This document shows positions 48,961 to 61,394 of a DNA stretch of 64,000 nt, piece by piece. The translations under genes and the position numbers were made by a program. The notes under the pieces are model-generated. The model saw nothing but the letters and a program-made list of their open reading frames with translations, searched no databases and was not told the origin of the DNA. The stretch lies in the NCBI RefSeq assembly GCF_905404315.1, contig NC_066292.1:5890001-5954000 (forward strand). Direction: 5' to 3'. The number at the start of each line of letters is the position of its first letter. The first letter of the stretch is position 1. This stretch comes from Leptidea sinapis. Taxonomy: Eukaryota; Arthropoda; Insecta; Lepidoptera; Pieridae.

Positions 48961-49976
48961 ATTTCAATTACAATATAATATGTAAAATGTAAAATGATGC
49001 ATGAAACACACTCAAACGTCAAATAGTCATAATAGATTTAACCCCCTATCTATAGGTAAATGGAATATAAACTCTTGAAAACATTAACATTGGCTACGAT
49101 ATTAATCATTGCTTACATTATTTATGTTCAAGTATGTATGTATGTCCACGTTTTTCAAGTGATATAACTTAATATGTTTTGATGAAAGATTTTTTGTACA
49201 ATACATTATTTTTCATTGTAAACTCCAAACCTAAGGGTTGCGAGTTTACTTGTGCACCTCAAAAATTAATGCCGGTTTGCCTGTAGTGGTGTTTACACCA
49301 TAAATAATACTTATTTTGTTATTTTTACAGGCTAGTAATGGTGTATAATTTGTTAGTGAAACAAATAAATAAATAAAAAATATTCAAACTTTTTACAATC
49401 ATAAACTACAAAACTACTGTTTTTGAGATTTTTCATTATAAACAAAAAAATGTCAGTATGATACAAAAGCAAATATTTACTCGAAATACTTAATATAAAT
49501 TTTCGATGAAAAATATTAAAATATAATATATGTCTATTTATATAAAAGGCGTAATAGTATGCGATTACATATGTTTATGAGTAATATACAAGCAAACGCT
49601 TTAAGTGTAAACTAAAATCGTAACAAAAGAGATAAAATAAATCAGAACTTAGATATGTTCAAAGAGCATCATAAAACATTCAAGGGGCGAATCGTATCCG
49701 AAGACGCTTCTGCTTGATGCAGTTTACTCGTAAATGCACTTAACGTACCACATAAAATGCACTCCAAATGGTTAATGACAGTGGGTGGGGAAAGTCGAAT
49801 GCTGTGGCTTGTTTGTGATTGATGGGACATTCAAATTGAGAATATTTTACTATGATTTATTACTGAGGCCGTATTAATGGTAACGGGTGCATGGACAACA
49901 ATGACATTTGAAAATAAAAACAATATGTCCGTAGATATTTGATTGCGTTAAAATAAGATATTATCATCGCACCACT

Positions 49977-50286
49977 TTTTTTTAATGAAAATAAGGGACG
50001 AGACGAGCAGGACGTTCAGCTGATAGTAATTGATACGCCTTGCCCATTACAATGCAGTGCCGCTCAGGATTCTTGAAAGACAAAAAATTCTGAGCGGCAT
50101 TACAGCACACGTCACCTTGAGACATAAGATGTTAAGTCTGAATTGCCCAGTAATTTCACTAGCTACGGCGCCCTTTAGACCGAAACACAGTCATGTTTAC
50201 ACATGACTGCTTCACGGCAGAAATAGGCGCCGTTGTGGTACCCATAAGCTAGCCGGCATCCTGTGCTAAGGAGCCTCCCACTGGTT
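49977..50286 (-). repeat. Family A repeat, copy A12, compensated hairpin
   Basis: Full length. The first hairpin (50188-50209) is CAGTCATGT/ACATGACTG, with both strands changed relative to the consensus CAGTAATGT/ACATTACTG, so pairing is kept. Confidence 0.85.
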
Positions 50287-50959
50287 ATTTAAATTAATTA
50301 TTTAACAGCACTTGCCCTTCCTGATAAAGAACAGAGTAGTTTATGAGTAAATAATCTTTTCATCCTTTTTTAGCTATCCAAATTTTTAAGTTAAGTATTT
50401 CTATAATAGTCTTTCTTCTCCTGATTTATGAAAGTGTTTATTATTAGTTGGGCTCAAACTATTCCCTTAAATATAACACTTATATTGAAAGTAAAACAGT
50501 CCACAAACTTAACGGAAGCGTCCGGATATAAAAACAAGCTTAAGTCGAAAGTACAAGGTGCAAACCCAAATCCTGAATTACTTTTAAGGACCAAGACCGA
50601 ATTAACGCTAACGAAAAACAGCGGTCCTATAAAAACTCCTTGAATAGCCAACTCCTATTCAGAAATGTAACAGGATACATACAAAGAGATGTTGAGTGCA
50701 AGTCAAGAGGTTCCCAAACAAGATAATCCCTTTGTTAGTCGTGTTATAATGGCATCGCCTGAGAGACTATTATTTTCTATTTCACAGCAGCTGTGATGTT
50801 TAAGTTTCGTATTTCAAAGTTAATGTAGCTTTAATTTCTATTCTCGCACCATCGTATTGCAACGAAGATGTTAAATGTTTTATTAGTATTCTGTGGAGTC
50901 CAAAGACGATGAATACTAGGTCGCTCATGTATTAGCACAATATATCTAGGTATAACAAT

Positions 50960-51290
50960 TTGTTTTCTTTTTAAGTGATAATCCTCACTTCTGGGAATAA
51001 TTACACAAATTAAATTTGAAAACAAAAAATTGTGAACGATACGGGACTTGATCCGTTCGAATGACGTATCATTGATAAATCTTGTATGTCTTGTTCAACT
51101 CTCAGGTTGTGACTTCATCTACAGGATCTACTTTACAGTTGATAACCTGCTCAACCCTAATATTTGCATATTAGGATATTGACTTAAGTTGTCGCGCTTT
51201 CAAATAAAAACAATTGGTGATTTGTATTAAAGTGATAACCCTCACTTCTGGGATTAATTAGACAAATTAAATTTTAAAACAAACTTTAAA
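50960..51290 (-). repeat. Family J copy 2 plus an adjacent partial copy
   Basis: 50960-51215 is the reverse complement of the 36305-36566 repeat with the tRNA-like core mostly lost. 51229-51286 repeats its end segment (CTCACTTCTGGGATTAATTA). Confidence 0.55.
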
Positions 51291-52863
51291 CTTCATAAAT
51301 TTTAACTATAAAACAACATAGTTATTGGATCCCGTTAAAACAAGACGTCGCAAGACCAATATAAAGATCGGAGCTGATACCAAGAATTCAAGACCACGAC
51401 CTAAACTCACGAAGAAAATAAAAAGCCAATTGACAAGTTTAAATGGGATTGTCATGTCGAGAATAGCTATTGTTTCTTCAAAAACGAGCTTCTTGCTATT
51501 TAAGTAAAGCCTTTCTTATCCATGTGTAATTTTCAATTAATTTTACTGGTTTTCAAGAACATATATTTTGCGTTTATTGGAATCGGCTCAAAGATTTGAT
51601 TAACTTACTACACACAGATTTCGGAGGCAGATAATCAAACTAGGTCACAGCAAAGACGCTTAGCGAAAAATAAGCCATGTTTTATACGTATAAGTATCTA
51701 CTATTATATATGCAATATATTTGAGAAAGTTTAAATAACAAGATCATAAAACAAATAACAATATTGTAATACCAGCTGAAACACTTTTCACAGTCATTAA
51801 AAGATTTTAAAGTCCCAACGCTAAAAAATATTACACAACTTTATTCTTCATTCCCTAATACATTAACTGAATAACTTCGAGAGAGTTTTTGCTCAAGTTT
51901 CGAAGCATCTTTAAGAGGACTGTTATCTTTTTTGTACATTTTCTTATCTCATTTAGATTAGGTGCCAAGCTTCGCAGTTCCGTCTATATATCTCTTAATT
52001 TTTTAGCCCTCACACTTTTTAAATTTTTTGTCACTTAACTTTTTTAACTTCATCTTTCCACACTCATATCTTGAGTGTAACAGATGATCACCAGTCAAAG
52101 GTCTATTGTTATAAATGGGTACTTAATGATGCCATAAATTGTGTTGATCTAGTAAAGAGAAAAGAGATTGCTGATAATTATAACATTTATTTTATCAATG
52201 CAAAAGGCAGTTAGATAAATTCATTCAAGTGAGATAGTTATGCTTTTCATGAGCTTAATGAGTTTGATTTTTGTTGGAGATATAAATGTGCCTGAAGTAA
52301 TTTGCTATCGTCTAAATGCAAAATTTTAATTTAATCTAAGCTCAGTTAGTTTTTCGAGACACAAATTTTAAAATAAATTATATTTCGAAAGCTGTAAAAT
52401 AGTATTTTCCACTGTACTGTAGGTCCACTCAGAACAATGTAGTACATTAAAGTATTAACCATAAAACTATTAACTAATTGTCATATTCATTATCAAATAA
52501 TGATAATTATGTAAATATTCGGTGAGTCTCTTGGTTCTTATCAATTTACCAACTTACTCGGGTATTGCAAATAGAACCACATCCAGTCGTGAAAAGCCAG
52601 TATTGTCCACGACATGGACTATATACAATCCAGTAGGATAAACATTTATGAACAATGTCATGAACATTGTTGCAATATTAGATTAAAACCCCACAGGCTA
52701 ATTGATAGGTTTATATTGATAGATTTGACATAAATGTAAAAAAAAAAATCATAATTTTAGGAAGCCACGCATTAAAATACGTGCATAATTTTAAGCTCTG
52801 TCAACTGTCGAAGAACTTTTCAAAACACAAGCATTTCAGCGATCACTCTAACAACTTTATATG
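51291..52863. other. Unc-5 intron 1, nothing recognised
   Basis: AT-rich, no repeat shared with the window. Confidence 0.5.
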
Positions 52864-53167
52864 CTTTTTTTAATGAAAATAAGGGACGAGACGAGCAGGA
52901 CGTTCAGCTGATGGTAATTGATACGCCATGCCCATTACATTGCAGTGCCGCTCAAGATTATTGAAAAACCCAAAAATTCTGAGCGGCACTACAACTGCAC
53001 TCGTCAATGCCAAGTCTCATTTTCCCAGTAATTTCACTAGCTACGGCGCCTTTCAGACCGAAACACAACAATGCTTACTACCCATTACTTCTTCACGGCA
53101 GAAATAGGCGCTGTTGTGGTACCTATAATCTAGCCGGCATCCGGTGCAAAGGCGCCACCTACTGGTA
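52864..53167 (-). repeat. Family A repeat, copy A13
   Basis: Near full length. It lies about 215 bp downstream of the unc-5 exon 1 donor. Confidence 0.85.
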
Positions 53168-53382
53168 TTATGTCAATATCCCTTGAATAAATTGCAAATA
53201 CAGCTTGCAATGGCACTAATTTTGTGGTAAAAAGCAAACAAAATCACATCAAAATATAAGTAACTATGACATAAAGAGTAACAAATATTGTTTCGCATTT
53301 GTATGAATGACTTGTCGTATGATATCAGATAGAGATCTTTAGCTACAATCGTACAGAGGCAAGATAATAATGTCCAACTTAC

Positions 53383-53440
53383 CATGCTTGTCCGCTGCGG
53401 CGACGACCACCCAAAGGATGAGAAGCACGCACCGCGACAT
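53383..53440 (-). CDS. unc-5: unc-5 coding exon 1: start codon and signal peptide
   Basis: First coding exon of the netrin receptor UNC5, a type I membrane protein that mediates repulsive axon guidance. On the minus strand ATG at 53440 opens 19 codons, beginning MSRCVLLILW and followed by a hydrophobic Val/Ala stretch and then ADKH: a standard secretion signal, cleaved probably near the Ala run. The exon ends in G before a GTAAGT donor (phase 1). That G joins AT of the next exon to make Asp20. The start is fixed by an in-frame TGA seven codons upstream. A TTTTAG at 53463-53468 looks like a splice acceptor, so the exon may begin at 53462 with a non-coding exon further right; this is inferred. 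The exon is recognised by its joining to exon 2 and its signal-peptide character, not by sequence homology. Confidence 0.85.
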
Positions 53441-53462
53441 CTTAAGAACGCACGCGCATCAC
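53441..53462 (-). other. unc-5: Putative 5' UTR part of unc-5 exon 1
   Basis: Twenty-two bases between a plausible acceptor (TGTTTTAG on the minus strand, AG at 53464-53463) and the start codon. If this acceptor is used, transcription starts in a separate exon to the right. I could not identify that exon or a promoter. Confidence 0.4.
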
Positions 53463-53694
53463 CTAAAACAATACACATGTTTGTAGACGTAATAGCTGAC
53501 CAATATTTGGACTGTGACGGACAGCTGTTTGTTTTGTCATTAAAAATTTTAAAGGGTAATAGAAAGGATTTGAAGAATACCAAGTGCTCACTTGAGTTTT
53601 AACATTTGTGATGATTGAATATATGCTTTTGTTTGTAGCGTCTGTCATACCTATACCTATATGATGATAGCTTTGGAATATAGCTAACCAAACC

Positions 53695-54219
53695 TTTTTT
53701 TTATTTTCATAAAAACATATATATTTTTATATCATAATATAAGACATTAAGTACGATTAATTTATATGTATTAGAGAATAATATAAAGATTCTGTGTAAC
53801 CCTATGACTTAAGCCTGGCTAGCAATCTGAAGGAAACCACAAGAACTGTCATTAGCAAACCATTCAGTGTGTCATCTGCTAGCAACCTATCTCTAGCATT
53901 GAAAGTGACCTAAGGAAATATGATATTTTTTTAATAAATAAAGTAATAGGTAAGTTCCTTTTTTTATGACAATACGGGACGAGACAATGCAGTGCCGCTC
54001 ACGATTTTTGTAAAGCCCAAAAATTCTGAGCGGCACTACATTTGCGCTCGTCACCTTGAGACATAAGATGTTAAGTCTTATTTGCCCAGTAATTTCACTA
54101 GCTACGGTGCGCTTCAAAACGAAATACAATAATGCATTACTGCTTCACGGCAGGAATAGGAACCGTTGTGGTACCTATAATCTAAGCGGCATCCTGTGCA
54201 AAGGAGCCTTCCACTGGTA
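53695..54219. repeat. Unit duplicated at 63360-63929
   Basis: A family A tail end, a spacer (AAGCCTGGCTAGCAATCTGA..., CATTCAGTGTGTCATCTGCT...) and copy A14 match 63360-63929 almost base for base through the spacer. The left family A copy present at the 63-kb site is missing here. Confidence 0.8.
53959..54219 (-). repeat. Family A repeat, copy A14, internal deletion
   Basis: The tail side lacks the GAGCAGGACGTTCAGCTGAT segment. It is part of a unit duplicated at 63360-63929. Confidence 0.85.
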
Positions 54220-54709
54220 AACATATGATATAGTAATTACTATAATATTATTATTTAATAATGCTCTTTTATAAGTGGCAAGTGCTATAGTGTACAAATT
54301 AGAAACTAACTTGACTTTACTTGCTGTTTCAGTACAATTATCATTGGAATAGTAAAAGTACGTAGCATAGTATTCAACCCTGTGGTAATAGTCAAGCACT
54401 CACACAAAAATTCGAGGATTACGAATGAAAATTATTTCAAACCATTAAATAGCCAGCAACTAAGATGTTCGTTTCTAAGCGTCGTGGTTTTAGAGCAACA
54501 CACCGTTACAAATTGGACCCTTCGTGGCACAAAAAAGGGCGAAACGAGAAATGCGGTTAGACTGGGCCGGAGCTAAAAATAATGGGTTTGGGTCTAGCGA
54601 GGATAGAAGCGTTGATTGAATGAGGTTTGTGGGTTAAAAGTTATATATTTGATGTGTTTGAAGTATTTTATGAAAAATAACGATCAATTCCAAGGCTTAT
54701 TACATTATT

Positions 54710-54959
54710 GACGACCCCTATAGCCCAGTGGTTAATGACCCTGCCTACTGAGCTAGAGGTCCCGGGGTCGAATCCCGGTAGGTGCAATCATTTATATGAT
54801 GAATATGAATGTTTTTTTCTGAGTCATGAATGTTTATTTGTATTTATGTATGTTTAAGTAAGTATATCGTATTAAATATATCGTTGTCTTGCTCCCATAG
54901 TACAGGCTACGCCAAGTTTGGGGCAAGATCATTTGTGTAAGAGTGTGTCAATATTATTA
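54710..54959 (+). repeat. tRNA-derived SINE (Metulj type), copy 2
   Basis: A box TAGCCCAGTGG at 54721. The B box is damaged (GGGGTCGAATCC). Slightly shorter body. Confidence 0.85.
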
Positions 54960-55187
54960 ACTAGACATTACAAGAAATTATTTCATAACATGAACAGGGA
55001 AGAAAGAAATAATTATAATAGTTATTGATTTTCAAAAAATTTCGTAACCAACAAACTTGGTGAATAAAGTTTTGTATATATGCATTGATTTAGGTGAAGC
55101 ATGCAGCATCAGCTAGTAGTAGGTAATATAAATTAATATTTTGCAATAGACTTGTACAAGATAATAAAATTGTTAAAGATTGACTAA

Positions 55188-55497
55188 CGGCCGATCCTAA
55201 TATTCAGTCTTTCTTATTATTATTATCTTTTACTTGAGATAAGAATCGTAACTATCGTTGACTTTTCTGTCCCAATAAACTTATCGACGGTAACTCACCT
55301 TATCCGTACACGCTGTCTGTCAATGGGACGACGTATAGCTTACGAGCGATAGAAGTTTCTATGAAAAATTTCAATTCACGTGTCCCAATATAAGGTGATA
55401 AGAATGACTTATCGGGTATATTGGGACAGCTTCAGATTATTGACAGTAGAAGGTAGTCATTTATCTCTATCTGTAGATAGTATATTGGGAACGGCCG
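55188..55497. mobile_element. PIF/Harbinger-like MITE, copy 2
   Basis: 310 bp, same family as 1297-1598, with the left end slightly diverged (CGGCCGATCCTAATA). Flanked by TAA at 55185-55187 and 55498-55500. Confidence 0.75.
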
Positions 55498-55827
55498 TAA
55501 GTGTCAAGATTGAAAGTGTAATGTGCCTTAAATTAACTACTTTATTCATCTTAATCGTCATGTTTACATCAGTTTATAAAATGTCTATAGTGTTAAGTAT
55601 TAGTTCATTTTATATCGTTTAAGAACTTAATCTTCATAACAAGCATATCTTTGACAACGATAAGGCTTACACAGGTGCCACTACATCCAGCTTATCTGAT
55701 AGCAAAGACCCCACACGTTCACACAAGATGCACACCTAATATTACTATAAAAACTTGGAAAGATTTATGATCACATACTTTGCATATTATACCGGCTTAA
55801 TTATAGTGTACGTTGCTGTTGGCTTCG

Positions 55828-56298
55828 GGATAAAATGCATTTATATTCTCAAAATTGATTCCTTTAGAATTATTTTTGATGTCATTTCTAATAACTACTA
55901 GATACTACTACCGCTTCGGAAAAAAATGGCGCTCTGAGAGAGAAGTAGCGGCGCAAGAAACTCTCCCAGCATTCTTTTTTTGCGCTCTTTTCAATTAAAA
56001 TATACAATATTGTACAGTCATTTCTATTGCTATAAAATAATCACAATCTAGTCCCAGGCTGTCCGTTCATTTAGTGAAGCAGTGGATAGGATTTACGACA
56101 GAGCCATTTTTTTATAAAACATTTAAATTTATTTATAGATAATGCCTGAACAGTGGCTGGGACTTTATTATAGAAGTGTATACATTTACCCTTAAAGCTA
56201 TTATGTATCTTATGAAGCCTAATAGAATTAGTTACAAGCAATCCCTTATTTCTAGTGTTATAATAACGAAAATCACTATTAAGAGATACCGTTACACA
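55828..56298 (-). pseudogene. LINE (family E) C-terminus and 3' UTR
   Basis: Minus-strand frame at 56298-56071 reads SDFRYYNTRNKGLLVTNSIR, then HNSFKGKCIHFYNKVPATVQ, to a TAA at 56073-56071. The 3' UTR contains the GCGCAAGAAACTCTCCC complement and ends in AAATGCATTTTATCCC-type sequence. Fragments of this 3' UTR recur at 350, 2415 and 9241. Confidence 0.8.
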
Positions 56299-56734
56299 TG
56301 AGTTTATTTACACTCAAAATTAAGTATTATTTAACTTCTGATTGAATCTTAATTGTTAATTATGTTACTATTTTTATTTATTACAGCTATGACATTACAA
56401 TAACTAAAAAAATGGTCCCATGAAACCATCTTGTTGGTTTGTCTGTGGGATACATAATAACATTTAATAACTTAAGATGTAAATAGATGTTAAGTTATGG
56501 AGTTTTTTATGCAAAATGTTACATAATATTGTTTAACATCACTAAGGACTATTATTATTTAAATGTTAATATATAATATAATAAAAATATTATATGACAA
56601 TCTAGACGATTGTTAATATAATATTTTTAACACTCATTCAAGATTCGTTCGCTGTCCATCTGAAATAATCATAGACTGTATACACTATATATCTACGATC
56701 TCAACTTCTAAAAAAACATACATTATTTTTACAC

Positions 56735-56870
56735 TTTAAATGTTAATCACCGCCGCCCATATTCTCCTACAATACCAGTGGAATCACAGGAGTATTGTCC
56801 GCGTTGAAGGAAGGAGAACCCTTCTGGGAACATCGTGCAATGAAGCTCATTTCAAGGTTTAGTATGATGA
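56735..56870 (-). repeat. LINE family K 3' fragment, diverged
   Basis: TTAATCACCGCCGCCCATAT and GAAGCTCATTTC segments in the order of the other K copies. Confidence 0.55.
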
Positions 56871-57778
56871 AGCGTAGTAAAGAACAAACTAGCATAACAG
56901 TTATATATTACTGTACAACTAATAAGTGTTTTGAATTAAAAGTAGCAAGTTTATAGTCCTGAATATGCCTATTGAAAGCTCAATGTCTCTCTCCTGAGTC
57001 ATAAGTCACGGAACTGTTATTTTTGAAGTGAAATATTATTTAGCCGCGTTGGTCACTTTTTGGTATGGGAAAATCTTATGGGTTCCCGTCACCGACATGC
57101 ACATGACTGGCGCACGCGATAATTGAGTGGTTAGAAAATTAATATAAATATATAGAGTTAGGCTTTTGGATGTGTGAAATCTAGTGAGTTCGAGTCACCA
57201 AAATGCTTAAAGCAGTATATCTGTAGCTATACAGCTGCCGTATTGTGCATCATTGAGTATATCTTATATGAATATATATGAAATTGAATGGATTGTTTGT
57301 TGAAATAGTGTTTTTTTTATTAATATATTATTGAAAATAAGTTTTTTAAAATAAGTAAAAGTCCTAAGTTTTCACTTCTGATGGCAGTCTCTACATCTGC
57401 CATTTTTTTAAGAGTACTTGGTCTTGTAATTCTCTGATACCATTGCTAGCTTTGCCACAAGATGGACTGCCACTCATACAGTAAGTTAATTATTAGAATG
57501 CTAAGAGGTGCCTTATCTCACGTAGGTCTGTTTTATTAAATTAATCTCTTATACCATTGAATACAAACCTGTCATAAGTTAGATACGTGATTAAAGTACA
57601 ACTATAAATCCAAGCAATTTTAAAGTAATAGGTATATTAAATTTCAACGCATTAGTTCGAAGGTTTTGTAAACGCAGCTACGAATTATTAAGCAATGTTC
57701 GTATTGATTACAGACCCTTTAAAGTTTAAAGGCCTTCACTACGGAATTCGATAATATTACCAACCGTTCATATATTTA
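56871..57778. other. 5' flank of unc-5, nothing recognised
   Basis: No supported exon, promoter or repeat. Confidence 0.45.
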
Positions 57779-57846
57779 CTTAAGTCTTAGTATCCAAATG
57801 TTTTGAGATTTCTTTAGTGTTAATTCCGCTAATATTTGCCTTTTAA

Positions 57847-57897
57847 ACAATTCGACACGTGTTTCGCCTCTACACGAGGCATCCTTAGGACATGTTG
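57847..57897 (-). ncRNA. Hammerhead motif with G5 mutated (beta family, left arm)
   Basis: Minus strand. Stem I AACA...GUC / GAAUUGUU, stem II GCCUC/GAGGC with loop GUGUA, GAAA, and loopless ACAC/GUGU stem III are all as in the intact copy. The core reads CUAAGGA, so the essential G5 is A. Predicted inactive. Confidence 0.6.
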
Positions 57898-57938
57898 ACT
57901 CGGCAAAATCTGACACGAGACTCAATTTCTTTTCAATT

Positions 57939-57987
57939 GATGTCCTGAGGATGCCTCGTTTAGAGGCAAAACACGTGTCAAATTGTT
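57939..57987 (+). ncRNA. Hammerhead motif with G12 mutated (beta family, right arm)
   Basis: CUGAGGA core at 57945-57951, stem II GCCUC/GAGGC with loop GUUUA, stem III ACAC/GUGU. The GAAA is AAAA (G12 lost), and the first stem I pair is broken (A opposite C). Predicted inactive. Confidence 0.55.
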
Positions 57988-58387
57988 TAATATTGGCGGA
58001 ATTGACACTAAAGAAAACTCAAAACATTTGGATAATTATGGATTTCCGCAAAGTAACGCCTACTTCAATAAATTTTCTTAAGTCTTAGTGATTATTATTA
58101 AATCTCAAAATGTGTACATCAAATATTCCCATATTTTATGAGTGGGATTCGATGACCAAAGATTTCAACTTTACTTAATTTATTACATACCGTTAAAGCG
58201 ATGTTTAATTTAAAATTTATAAGTTGTGTCATCGAATTAACATACCCGATTCAATGATTAATGTTGGAATTCTCTCTTTACGTAATGGATAAATGTGTGA
58301 CGCAGTATTCGGGAAACGCGTTGATATTAATATTATTAATTCGCTTTAGTTTAACTATAGCATGTCGAACGTGGGGCTAATTTGATT

Positions 58388-58702
58388 CTTTTTTTTTTAT
58401 GAAAATAAGGGACAAGACGAGCAGGACGTTCAGCTGATGGTAATTGATACGACCTGCCCATTACAATGCAGTGCCGCTCAGGATTCTTGAAACCCCCAAA
58501 AATTCTGAGCATCACTACAACTGCGCTCGTCATCTTGAGACAAGATGTTAAGTCTCATTTGCCAAGTAATTTCACTAGCTACAGTGCCCTTCAGATCGAA
58601 ACACAGTAATGCTTACACATTACTGCTTCACGGCAGAAATAGGCGTTGTTGTGGTACCCATAATCCAGCCGGCATCCTGTGCAAAGGAGCCTCCCACTGG
58701 TA
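58388..58702 (-). repeat. Family A repeat, copy A15
   Basis: Full length with both hairpins. Confidence 0.85.
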
Positions 58703-58734
58703 TTGTTTATCATCTTGAAGCAACTATGACTAGC

Positions 58735-59165
58735 TACTATACGGTTAAGTCGAGTTAGTATTTTTTTTGTTGGACTATGTAAATGCTTAATACAACATAA
58801 CCAGAAAATGTACCCAACAAATGTGCCTAAGTTACGAAATTCGGAATAGTTGTTAAAAACCTTTATGTGGTAAAGGTTACTATAACATACATGACTTTTT
58901 TAATAATACCACACGATTATTTATTATAATTATTAATTTTATTTTAAATTAAATAAGTACACTTTTAACTTATTAATATATCTTGCCAAACTTTAACAGT
59001 TTGTTGGCAAGTTAATGCGCTTAAAAAACATTTAATTATGTGTACATACTTAACTACTACTTACTTTAAACTAAACTATTAGGACTTACAACTAAACATT
59101 ATTAGTATTATTAGTTTAGATAGGAGCGAAGGCCGTCAGGCTATTTAATTAATAAAATTTATTGA
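58735..59165 (+). pseudogene. LINE family F 3' end, copy 3, decayed and interrupted
   Basis: GGTTAAGTCGAGTTAGTA to AATAATACCACACGATT, then about 190 bp of unrelated AT-rich sequence, then GGAGCGAAGGCCGTCAGGCT, the continuation of the family. Confidence 0.6.
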
Positions 59166-59440
59166 AAAGAAATTCGATTTAAAAATAGAAATGCCTACAC
59201 AACAAATAGATAAAAAATATTAAGTAAAATAATATTGAATTTTATTAAACAATGACATTATGAAAAATAATAAATTTTTATTTGTCGAGTTTACTTAATA
59301 CGAACTGAAAAAGCTTCCAAAGTACACGAAGTATTTATAAAGAGCTCGCCTAGTTAGTGACTTAAAATTCATTTTCCGAACTGTCAATAACATCTCCTTA
59401 GACTCCCAACAGACGAATATGTTTAGAAGAATCTACGGAT

Positions 59441-59820
59441 CACCACGGACGAGTCAAAAAGAAGAACTCCGCGCCGTGATATTAGCAAGTGCCGTTATGC
59501 TAGTGTTTGTGCGGTCACGGGGGATACTAGTTACACAATTTTTTGTGGCCAAATGGCAATGGTGGTGGTTAAATCGCCACAAATACTTATATCGTATCGT
59601 AACACTTTTTTCGCATGACGGCATTTTTAAAATATGTTATTGAGACGCAAACTGATCTGTCACAGACGATGACAATTCTCATAATGGCCGCCTATCGGCC
59701 TGTATTAGTGTAAGTGTGTACGTGGGGCTATGGCGTATTTACACGTTAATCGGCTGGTTTTGGTGCTACACTGTTATGTAAGGTGACACGCAGTCCTTAT
59801 TTTTTTACTAGTCCGTACCG
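59441..59820. mobile_element. MITE-like element with ACGGAC terminal repeats
   Basis: The left end (CACCACGGACGAGTCAAAAA) and the reverse complement of the right end (CGGTACGGACTAGTAAAAAA) match. The 74-codon open frame inside has no recognisable protein character. Confidence 0.45.
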
Positions 59821-60370
59821 ATTACGTAAGCTATCTTCTAAAAACAATAACACGTATAAAATAATAAATGAATCAACAATATAAGATCTGGGGTAACAAT
59901 AACAACATTTCCCTAGCGAGAATGTACATCAAATTAAGGCAGTCGAAATAAAAGTCGACACTCGGCAGTGTATGTAAGAAGTTCGCAATAGTGTAAGGTA
60001 CAGGCCCGAGGCATATTGTTTTATTTAAGATAAGCCCACTTCCGGCGCTCTTATCGCCGCATCGGTGACTGGTAGCTTTTGCAAATTTAATGTTATTACG
60101 TCCCTGTTGAGATGTATTATGTTACCTATAAATATAATTGCTATATTGTAACCTACTTTGCATTGATTGACTTAATACTACTGATGATTTCTCTTTTAAT
60201 GATTGATTGCATAAAAGATTATAAAAAGAAAAATGTGTTCAATTGCGAGTATTACTAAACGCGAAGGGTTTTTTATGCAAGATACTGTTTTATATTACTT
60301 TGAAGTACTTTTATAAAAGAAACAATAGAAAGCTGTTATAAGATATAAAAAATATCTAAATTGGAATTTG

Positions 60371-60670
60371 TCATCGCGGCTTATATTTTCGTTCCCGTTC
60401 CCAACATATTATAATATGAATATTATTTCTAGCAAGATTGCTATGGCAAACTAAACCTACTATTGGTATAGTTATAGCTAATCGGGGTGAATTAGAATTT
60501 TTCTCATACCTCGCGGGAACCATGGTGTTTTTCAGAGATAAAATGTAGCCTATGTCCTTTCCCATGGTCCATTCTATTGCTGTACCAAATTTCACCAAAA
60601 TCGGTTCAGTAGCTCCGGCGTAAAAGAGCAACAAATAAACTTACATTCACATTAATAATATTAGTAGAGA
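60371..60670 (+). repeat. Dispersed repeat ending in AATAATATTAGTAG
   Basis: Contains TACCAAATTTCACCAAAATC, GGTTCAGTAGCTCCGG and the ATTAATAATATTAGTAGAGA end, a lepidopteran retroelement-tail pattern. Confidence 0.5.
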
Positions 60671-60769
60671 TTTACCAATCGGAATGATTTATTGGTTATA
60701 ATAATAGGCTTATGCATATTTTAAAATGTTTATAATTTTTATTTTATGAAACAAATACAACGTAAGAAA

Positions 60770-60905
60770 AGGAAAGGTCCGAAGCACCCGCAACCGGCAA
60801 GCATGTATGAAAAGAGTAATGAATGTAGAGGAAGAGCGTGAGGTTTGTAAGGATAGAAGCAAGTGGCATTCTATTGTCTCTGCCTATCCCGACGGGAACA
60901 AGGCG
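60770..60905 (+). pseudogene. Probable retroelement C-terminus
   Basis: Short frame RQACMKRVMNVEEEREVCKD, then RSKWHSIVSAYPDGNKA and stop. I recognise it as a recurrent lepidopteran retroelement tail but cannot name the clade. Confidence 0.45.
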
Positions 60906-61394
60906 TGAGTGTATATATGTAAATACAACGTAAATCGGAACAGGTAATTAAATAAATAAAACTCATATGTATCAGATTAATGTACCTTTCACCTGGCGGT
61001 ATAAAACACACCTGCCTTGCAATGTGGATATTATCTACGTGTGAATTGTTTATTTTGTTTTATTGGAAAATTTATTGGGCAAATTTCCTCAGCAGTTATG
61101 GAAAATATGAACCAGGTAATCGGAATAGCGGTTTTTGAAAAAATTTCAATATTTCCAATATGGCGGCGTAGTTTTAACAAATATCTGAAAACCTGGCTGA
61201 GGTTTAATTAAAAAACAGGCAATATTTCCGAGAAATTTTAACCCCCATAACTGTAGGGTAAATTTTTAAAAGCAACATATATATAAGTGGAATAAGATTA
61301 CCTCATAATTTAAAGACATTTATAATTGTTTGTGAGTGTGTGAGCATTAATACAGTGCATGTGAAATTTGGATTTCTGACACTTGACATCATGA

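Larger units (their letters stand above)
57791..58076. mobile_element. Beta-family foldback element with an inverted pair of hammerheads
   Basis: 286-bp element flanked by the perfect 12-bp direct repeat CTTAAGTCTTAG (57779-57790 and 58077-58088). Two arms (about 57791-57898 and 57944-58035) are inverted copies of each other and each contains a hammerhead motif. The right arm continues to the family 3' end, ATTTCCGCAAAGTAACGCC followed by TTCAATAAATTTT. The inverted layout resembles copies made by reverse transcription with internal inversion, as is common in Penelope-like elements. No protein is encoded. Confidence 0.7.

Noticed and set aside
53173..53583. 136-codon minus-strand open frame over unc-5 exon 1
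   Set aside because: Different frame from the signal-peptide exon, crosses the GTAAGT donor and has no domain character. It is a shadow of exon 1 and its flanks.
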